Below, in pieces: positions 60,407 through 64,000 of a stretch of DNA of 64,000 nt. The stretch is from an uncultured Clostridia bacterium. Lineage in GTDB: Bacteria > Bacillota > Clostridia > Oscillospirales > Ruminococcaceae. A program made the position numbers and the translations under genes. A model generated the notes under the pieces. The model was not told the origin of the DNA. It ran no database searches and worked only from the letters and a program-made list of their open reading frames with translations. The stretch lies in assembly GCA_947626755.1 (NCBI GenBank), contig CANQTP010000007.1:20175-84174 (forward strand), written 5' to 3'. Each line of letters begins with the position of its first letter. Within the stretch, counting starts at the first letter, position 1.

Positions 60407-61768
60407 CTATGCGTTTTGTGGTTCGGGTGTTTCGTTCTTTTTTATAAGACGTTTTCTGCAAACGAAATATGCGGGGATAAGGAAAATATCCGCAAGTATC
60501 CATGCAGCGGGCGAGGAAAAGCAGGCTGCCGCAAAGCCGTAGATATTTACCAGATAAGCAATGCCGCCCCTTGCTGCCATTTCCATAATTCCTGCAAATG
60601 TAGCCGTGGGCGAGAATCCCATTCCCTGAATGAAGAAGCGGACGATGTTCACCAGCGCAAGTGGGAAGTAGAACGCCGAAAGGGTGGTAAGATACTGTTT
60701 TACAAGGGGAAGCATATAACGGCTGTTGTCGTCAAGGAATATCATCGCAAGATGTTCTCCTGCAAAGAACAGAACCACAAAAGCAAATGCGGAATAGATA
60801 AGTCCAAGGATCGTGCATGAGCCGATGCCCTTGTTGAGCCTGTCCCATTTCTTCGCGCCTACGTTCTGTCCCGCGTATGTTGCCATTGTAGAACCCATAG
60901 CGTCAAAGGGACAGCACATGAACATTGAAAGCTTGTTTGCGGCGGTGATAGCCGTTACATAAGTTTCCCCCAGACCGTTTACAGCCGTCTGGAGAACTAC
61001 GCTTCCGATAGCCGTTATGGAATACTGCAGTCCCATAGGAAGTCCCATTGTGCAGAGCCGTCCCACGTGTTTCGGGCTGAATTTCCAGTCCCCTTTCTCG
61101 GGTTTCAAAATCCCGTAACCGTGACAGACTCTTTCCAGACAGCCGAATCCAGACACGAACTGGGCAATTACCGTTGCCAGAGCCGCTCCGAAAACGTCCA
61201 TCTTGAAACATACTATAAATATAATGTCCAGAACGATATTTACCACCGAAGAAATAACAAGCCAGCTTACAGGAGTTTTGCTGTCGCCGAGGGAGCGGAG
61301 TATTCCCGCCGTCATGTTGTAGAGGAAATATCCGGGAATTCCCGCAAATATGGTAAAAATATATGTGTAAGCCCGATCAAAAAAGTTAGGCTGAGTGTTC
61401 ATAATCGTTAAAATATCGCTGCAAAATATCAGAGTCAGCGCGGTAATTATCGCCGCGAAAGCTATGCAGAGCCAGAGTGAATTTGTAACATATCTGCGGA
61501 GCTGAGTATGATCGCCCGCGCCGTAAGCCTGCGCCACGGGAATTGCAAAGCCGTTGCAGATACCCATAACGAAGCCGATTATAAGGAAATTTATAGAACC
61601 TGTACAACCCACCGATCCGAGGGCATCGCCGCCGAGGAAACGCCCCACAATAGCGGTATCTGCGGCGTTATAGAACTGTTGGAAGAGAAATCCGAAAAGC
61701 AGAGGAACGCCGAATCCGAGAATAAGTTTAACAGGTCTGCCGTTTGTCAGATCCTTTGTTGCAGCCAT
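60407..61768 (-). CDS. MATE-family multidrug/organic cation exporter
   Basis: A 453-residue membrane protein with twelve predicted helices in two homologous halves, typical of the MATE family: LILGFGVPLLFGFLFQQFYNAADTAIVGRFLG in helix 1-2, PVAQAYGAGD, and the second-half equivalent MCCPFDAMGSTMATYAGQNVGAKKWDRLNKG. These are Na+- or H+-driven antiporters. The substrate is unknown. I start it at 61768 (MAATKDLTNG), with GGAGCG upstream, rather than at 61846, which would place 26 residues upstream of the ribosome binding site. Confidence 0.92.
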   Translation of the reverse strand: MAATKDLTNGRPVKLILGFGVPLLFGFLFQQFYNAADTAIVGRFLGGDALGSVGCTGSINFLIIGFVMGICNGFAIPVAQAYGAGDHTQLRRYVTNSLWLCIAFAAIITALTLIFCSDILTIMNTQPNFFDRAYTYIFTIFAGIPGYFLYNMTAGILRSLGDSKTPVSWLVISSVVNIVLDIIFIVCFKMDVFGAALATVIAQFVSGFGCLERVCHGYGILKPEKGDWKFSPKHVGRLCTMGLPMGLQYSITAIGSVVLQTAVNGLGETYVTAITAANKLSMFMCCPFDAMGSTMATYAGQNVGAKKWDRLNKGIGSCTILGLIYSAFAFVVLFFAGEHLAMIFLDDNSRYMLPLVKQYLTTLSAFYFPLALVNIVRFFIQGMGFSPTATFAGIMEMAARGGIAYLVNIYGFAAACFSSPAAWILADIFLIPAYFVCRKRLIKKNETPEPQNA

Positions 61769-61825
61769 AAAAACGCTCCATTCATTGCAAATGTGACATC
61801 GCCGTTTTTGTGCGGTGTTGCATTT

Positions 61826-61854
61826 ATTATAGTGCGGAATATACAAAATTACAA
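61826..61854 (-). promoter_or_regulatory. Promoter of the MATE-deacetylase operon
   Basis: On the minus strand TTGTAA and TATAAT are separated by 17 nt. A partly palindromic GCGGTGTTGC lies in the leader. Confidence 0.6.
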
Positions 61855-61926
61855 TGTAAATTTTAGATATAATTTTTGAATTTTTTTGTTTTGGCGATAT
61901 TTTACGACAGGATTTACAGAAAACTA

Positions 61927-61954
61927 TTGCATTTTGTAAAATCTGCTGTATAAT
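61927..61954 (+). promoter_or_regulatory. Promoter of the GH5 mannanase-like gene
   Basis: TTGCAT and TATAAT are separated by 16 nt, followed by a TTGAAAGGG ribosome binding site. Confidence 0.55.
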
Positions 61955-61988
61955 TATGTATGTAGAATTTTTTTGAAAGGGTGTTCAT

Positions 61989-63023
61989 ATGAAAAGAATA
62001 TTTTCCGCAGTTCTCGGAATGTTCATAGCAGTGTCCCTCGCCGCCTGCGGCAATACCGAAAACGCAGAAACGGAAGTTGCCGATGTTTCCGAAGCGGCAA
62101 CATCAGCAGAAAACGTTTCCGCCGCGGGGTTTAAAGTTGACGGCACAAAACTTCTTGACGCCAATGGGAACGAGTTTATTTTCCGCGGAATAAATCACGC
62201 GCATTCATGGTTCAGGGAACAGGACACAGTCGCTCTGGACGCCATTGCCGCAACGGGCGCAAATTCCGTCCGTATCGTCCTTGCAAACGGCATACAGTGG
62301 CAAAAAGACGATCAGGCAACTATCGAAAATTTAATACAGATGTGCCGCGACAGGAAAATGATAGCAATTGTCGAAGTCCATGACAGCACAGGCGACGACA
62401 GCGCGGAAACTCTTGAAAAGATAACCGATTACTGGATCGAAATGAAGGACGCTCTCATCGGGAACGAGGACTGCGCTATCCTGAACATTGCCAATGAGTG
62501 GGTAGGCACATGGGACAGCGAAAAATGGCGCGACGGCTACGTTGCAGCGATCCCAAGGCTCCGCGAAGCAGGCATTGAAAACACCATTATGGTGGATTCC
62601 GCAGGCTGGGGACAGTACGGAAAGTCAATTCAGGATCACGGAAAGGAAGTTTTTGATTCCGACCCGTTACAGAACACCATGTTCTCCGTCCATATGTACG
62701 GAACGGCGGGAAAGAACGAAAAAACCATCAGTTCCAATCTTGAGGGAGCAACTTCCCAAGGGCTTTGCGTTTGTGTGGGAGAGTTCGGATATAATCATTC
62801 GGACGGAGATGTGGACGAAGGCTATATCATGCAGTACTGCAATGACAACGGCATCGGATATTTAGGCTGGAGCTGGAAAGGCAACGGCGGCGGTGTGGAA
62901 TATCTTGATATTGCCAACGAATGGGACGGCTCGGTGCTTTCCGCAGACTGGGGCGAAAATCTTATCAACGGCACCAACGGTATCAGGGAAACTTCAAAAA
63001 TTTGCAGCATATTTGAACAGTAA
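61989..63023 (+). CDS. GH5 (subfamily 8-like) beta-mannanase lipoprotein
   Basis: A 344-residue lipoprotein with a signal and lipobox VSLAAC (Cys20), a short acidic linker, then a GH5 barrel. It closely follows bacterial GH5_8 mannanases: VDGTKLLDANGNEFIFRGINHAHSWFREQ, TGANSVRIVLANGIQWQKDD, and VEVHDSTG. NIANEWVGTWD has the acid/base Glu, FSVHMYG follows, and VGEFGYNHSDGDVDEG has the nucleophile Glu. LGWSWKGNGGGVEYLD is also present. Lipid anchoring suggests it trims mannan oligosaccharides at the cell surface. Substrate is inferred from subfamily resemblance. Confidence 0.92.
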   Translation: MKRIFSAVLGMFIAVSLAACGNTENAETEVADVSEAATSAENVSAAGFKVDGTKLLDANGNEFIFRGINHAHSWFREQDTVALDAIAATGANSVRIVLANGIQWQKDDQATIENLIQMCRDRKMIAIVEVHDSTGDDSAETLEKITDYWIEMKDALIGNEDCAILNIANEWVGTWDSEKWRDGYVAAIPRLREAGIENTIMVDSAGWGQYGKSIQDHGKEVFDSDPLQNTMFSVHMYGTAGKNEKTISSNLEGATSQGLCVCVGEFGYNHSDGDVDEGYIMQYCNDNGIGYLGWSWKGNGGGVEYLDIANEWDGSVLSADWGENLINGTNGIRETSKICSIFEQ

Positions 63024-63040
63024 AACAGAAGGGAAATTTT

Positions 63041-63269
63041 ATGATAGAAAATTTATTTAAGGAGCTTTGTGAATGTGAGCAGACAGAAGCGCCGGCTCCG
63101 GGAGGTTCACGGGCAGGGGAAAATTTTGACGAGAATTCCGATTATGATGTGTATATTTACTGTACCGAGCCTGTTCCCGAAGATCTTCGGCGGGAAATAC
63201 TTTCGCGTTACTGTTCCGTTCGCCGATGATCTTCGTGAGATCGTAACGGAGTTGGAAAAGATCTTATAA
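63041..63269 (+). pseudogene. Nucleotidyltransferase remnant with internal deletion
   Basis: The first 62 codons encode the start of a MNT-type nucleotidyltransferase: KELCECEQTEAPAPGGSRAGENFDENSDYDVYIYC, with the GS-R-x-D-x-SDYD catalytic signature. 'PVPEDLRREILSRYC' follows, then the frame closes. A second frame continues directly as FADDLREIVTELEKIL and looks like the natural C-terminus of such a protein. Full-length relatives are about four times longer, so the middle has been lost. A ribosome binding site GAAGGGAAA is still present. Confidence 0.7.
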
Positions 63270-63306
63270 GTTTTTATATGGGAAAATATGTTAAAATATC
63301 AACATT

Positions 63307-63345
63307 TGTATGCGGCACTTCCCTGCCGCATACATTTATTCCCTT
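63307..63345 (+). terminator. Hairpin after the nucleotidyltransferase remnant
   Basis: TGTATGCGGCA cttccc TGCCGCATACA is a perfect 11-bp stem followed by TTTATTCCC. Confidence 0.6.
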
Positions 63346-63425
63346 GATCTTACATATTCAGGAATACATATTTTCAAATCATTGACAGTGCAGAAAAATT
63401 TCTGCAAAAAAATTTGAAAAAACCC

Positions 63426-63454
63426 TTGACAACATACTTTTTATGTGGTATAAT
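63426..63454 (+). promoter_or_regulatory. Consensus promoter of the tRNA cluster
   Basis: TTGACA and TATAAT are separated by 17 nt, with TGG before the -10. It lies 25 nt upstream of tRNA-Gly, as expected for a strong stable-RNA promoter. Confidence 0.85.
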
Positions 63455-63478
63455 TATTCCTGTCGTTGAAAGTTATGT

Positions 63479-63552
63479 GCGGGTGTAGTTCAATGGTAGA
63501 ACTCCAGCCTTCCAAGCTGGTCGCGTGGGTTCGATTCCCATCACCCGCTCCA
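63479..63552 (+). tRNA. tRNA-Gly (anticodon TCC), CCA encoded
   Basis: The acceptor GCGGGTG pairs with CACCCGC. The anticodon loop CTTCCAA is closed by CCAGC/GCTGG, and GTGGG TTCGATT CCCAT forms the T arm. The discriminator T is followed by an encoded CCA. Confidence 0.96.
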
Positions 63553-63556
63553 TTTT

Positions 63557-63633
63557 GCGCCTTTAACTCAGTTGGATAGAGTAACTGCCTTCTAAGCAGT
63601 AAGCCACTGGTTCGAGTCCAGTAAGGCGCGCCA
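63557..63633 (+). tRNA. tRNA-Arg (anticodon TCT), CCA encoded
   Basis: The acceptor GCGCCTT pairs with AAGGCGC. The anticodon loop CTTCTAA is closed by ACTGC/GCAGT, and CTGG TTCGAGT CCAG forms the T arm. Discriminator G and CCA are encoded. It starts four bases after the tRNA-Gly CCA. Confidence 0.96.
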
Positions 63634-63685
63634 AACTGAACTTGGAGGCAGAGCCGTTTTGTCTCCGGGCTCTTTATTTTAATAT

Positions 63686-63763
63686 GGTGGGTGTAGCTTA
63701 GTCGGTTAAAGCGTCGGATTGTGGTCCCGAAGATCATGGGTTCGAATCCCATCTCCCACCCCA
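63686..63763 (+). tRNA. tRNA-His (anticodon GTG), CCA encoded
   Basis: The anticodon loop TTGTGGT gives GTG. The encoded G at -1 (63686) opposite discriminator C fits tRNA-His identity. The T arm ATGGG TTCGAAT CCCAT is perfect. Two stems carry mismatches as I fold them: T6 opposite T67 in the acceptor stem, and A31 opposite C39 closing the anticodon loop. Confidence 0.93.
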
Positions 63764-63779
63764 TATTATTCAGGTCATT

Positions 63780-63812
63780 AAGCCGCTGCGATTTTGCAAG
63801 CGGCTTTTTGTC
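63780..63812 (+). terminator. Terminator of the tRNA cluster
   Basis: AAGCCGCT and AGCGGCTT pair around gcgattttgca, followed by TTTTGT. Confidence 0.85.
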
Positions 63813-63852
63813 TGTCAAAAAACAAATTTAAAATATGTTTTGAAACAATCTG

Positions 63853-63882
63853 AAGCCGCTGCTCTTGCAGCGCCTTTTTGTT
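63853..63882 (+). terminator. Second, imperfect copy of the tRNA terminator
   Basis: AAGCCGCTGC tctt GCAGCGCCTTTTTG resembles the first terminator (same AAGCCGCTGC arm) but the base of the stem is mismatched. Beyond it, 63886-64000 is AT- and purine-rich with no feature I can support. Confidence 0.5.
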
Positions 63883-64000
63883 TTGTCATATTTCCCGACA
63901 AGCTTTAATAAATATGTATAAACATATAGAGTAGAGCAAAACACCGAACTCAAAGGCAGAAAAATTGAAGAGAGCAGGAAAAACAAAAGAAAAAGCAAGT

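Noticed and set aside
63441-63818. 125-aa minus-strand ORF (MTDKKPLAKSQ...) near the window end
   Set aside because: It is the antisense reading of the three tRNA genes. The 'GFEPMIFGTTIRRFNRLSYTH' and 'GDGNRTHATSLEGWSSTIELHP' strings are the well-known spurious translation of tRNA clusters.

Overview
The window looks like a chromosomal segment of an anaerobic, low-to-mid GC Firmicute of the class Clostridia, most likely a Ruminococcus-like member of the Oscillospiraceae. The support is T-box leaders on ilvB and hisS, a tetrahydrofolate riboswitch in front of an ECF folate transporter gene, a citramalate route to isoleucine, a DUF512-der-plsY-gpsA gene order, Gram-positive style cell-envelope genes, and two secreted GH5 enzymes for plant polysaccharides. 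Species cannot be named from sequence alone. I see no prophage, insertion sequence, CRISPR array or rRNA.

Layout. 1-4288 (minus): an unusual lipoprotein (sugar-binding-like domain joined to a 5'-nucleotidase C-terminal domain), a membrane hybrid histidine kinase, and the start of a 3-methyladenine DNA glycosylase. 4300-13800: a formate/nitrite-type channel, an unknown protein, a methionyl-tRNA-synthetase-like enzyme, pgk, mscL, a C39-like protein that may be read from a leaderless mRNA, pfkA, a THF riboswitch with folT, and another unknown. 13800-18020 (minus): PHP phosphoesterase, malic enzyme, TSCPD protein and YdcF protein as one operon, then an RluA-type pseudouridine synthase. 18150-23750: radC-uvrB-uvrA. 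23770-29290: eukaryote-type HisA, a LysR regulator, and the T-box(Ile)-controlled ilvB-cimA operon.

29380-38720: a degenerate D,D-carboxypeptidase homologue, pgi, a small P-loop protein, yceD-rpmF, a DUF512 radical SAM protein, der, plsY, gpsA and an unknown. 38740-47040: galE and an O-antigen-ligase-like protein, an Rrf2 regulator, pheA-ispD-ispF, tspO, an ECF sigma/anti-sigma pair and an XRE regulator. 47100-51300: T-box(His)-hisS, a repeat element with a metallophosphoesterase gene, aspS. 51340-63270: a GH5 endoglucanase-like enzyme, a lipid kinase, DUF4317, fructose-6-phosphate aldolase, a 1.2 kDa-residue-scale (1209 aa) repeat-rich surface protein, a polysaccharide deacetylase, a MATE exporter, a GH5 mannanase-like lipoprotein and a nucleotidyltransferase remnant. 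The window ends with a tRNA-Gly/Arg/His cluster.

Most of it is housekeeping: glycolysis (pfkA, pgk, pgi, fsa), nucleotide excision repair, lipid and isoprenoid synthesis, amino acids and translation. The parts that deserve attention are the lipoprotein/kinase pair, the repeat-rich surface protein whose promoter contains a (TA)9 tract, three copies of a ~200 bp intergenic element bounded by inverted heptamer repeats, a start-codon-sequestering hairpin below the THF riboswitch, and the S11 peptidase homologue with all three catalytic motifs altered.
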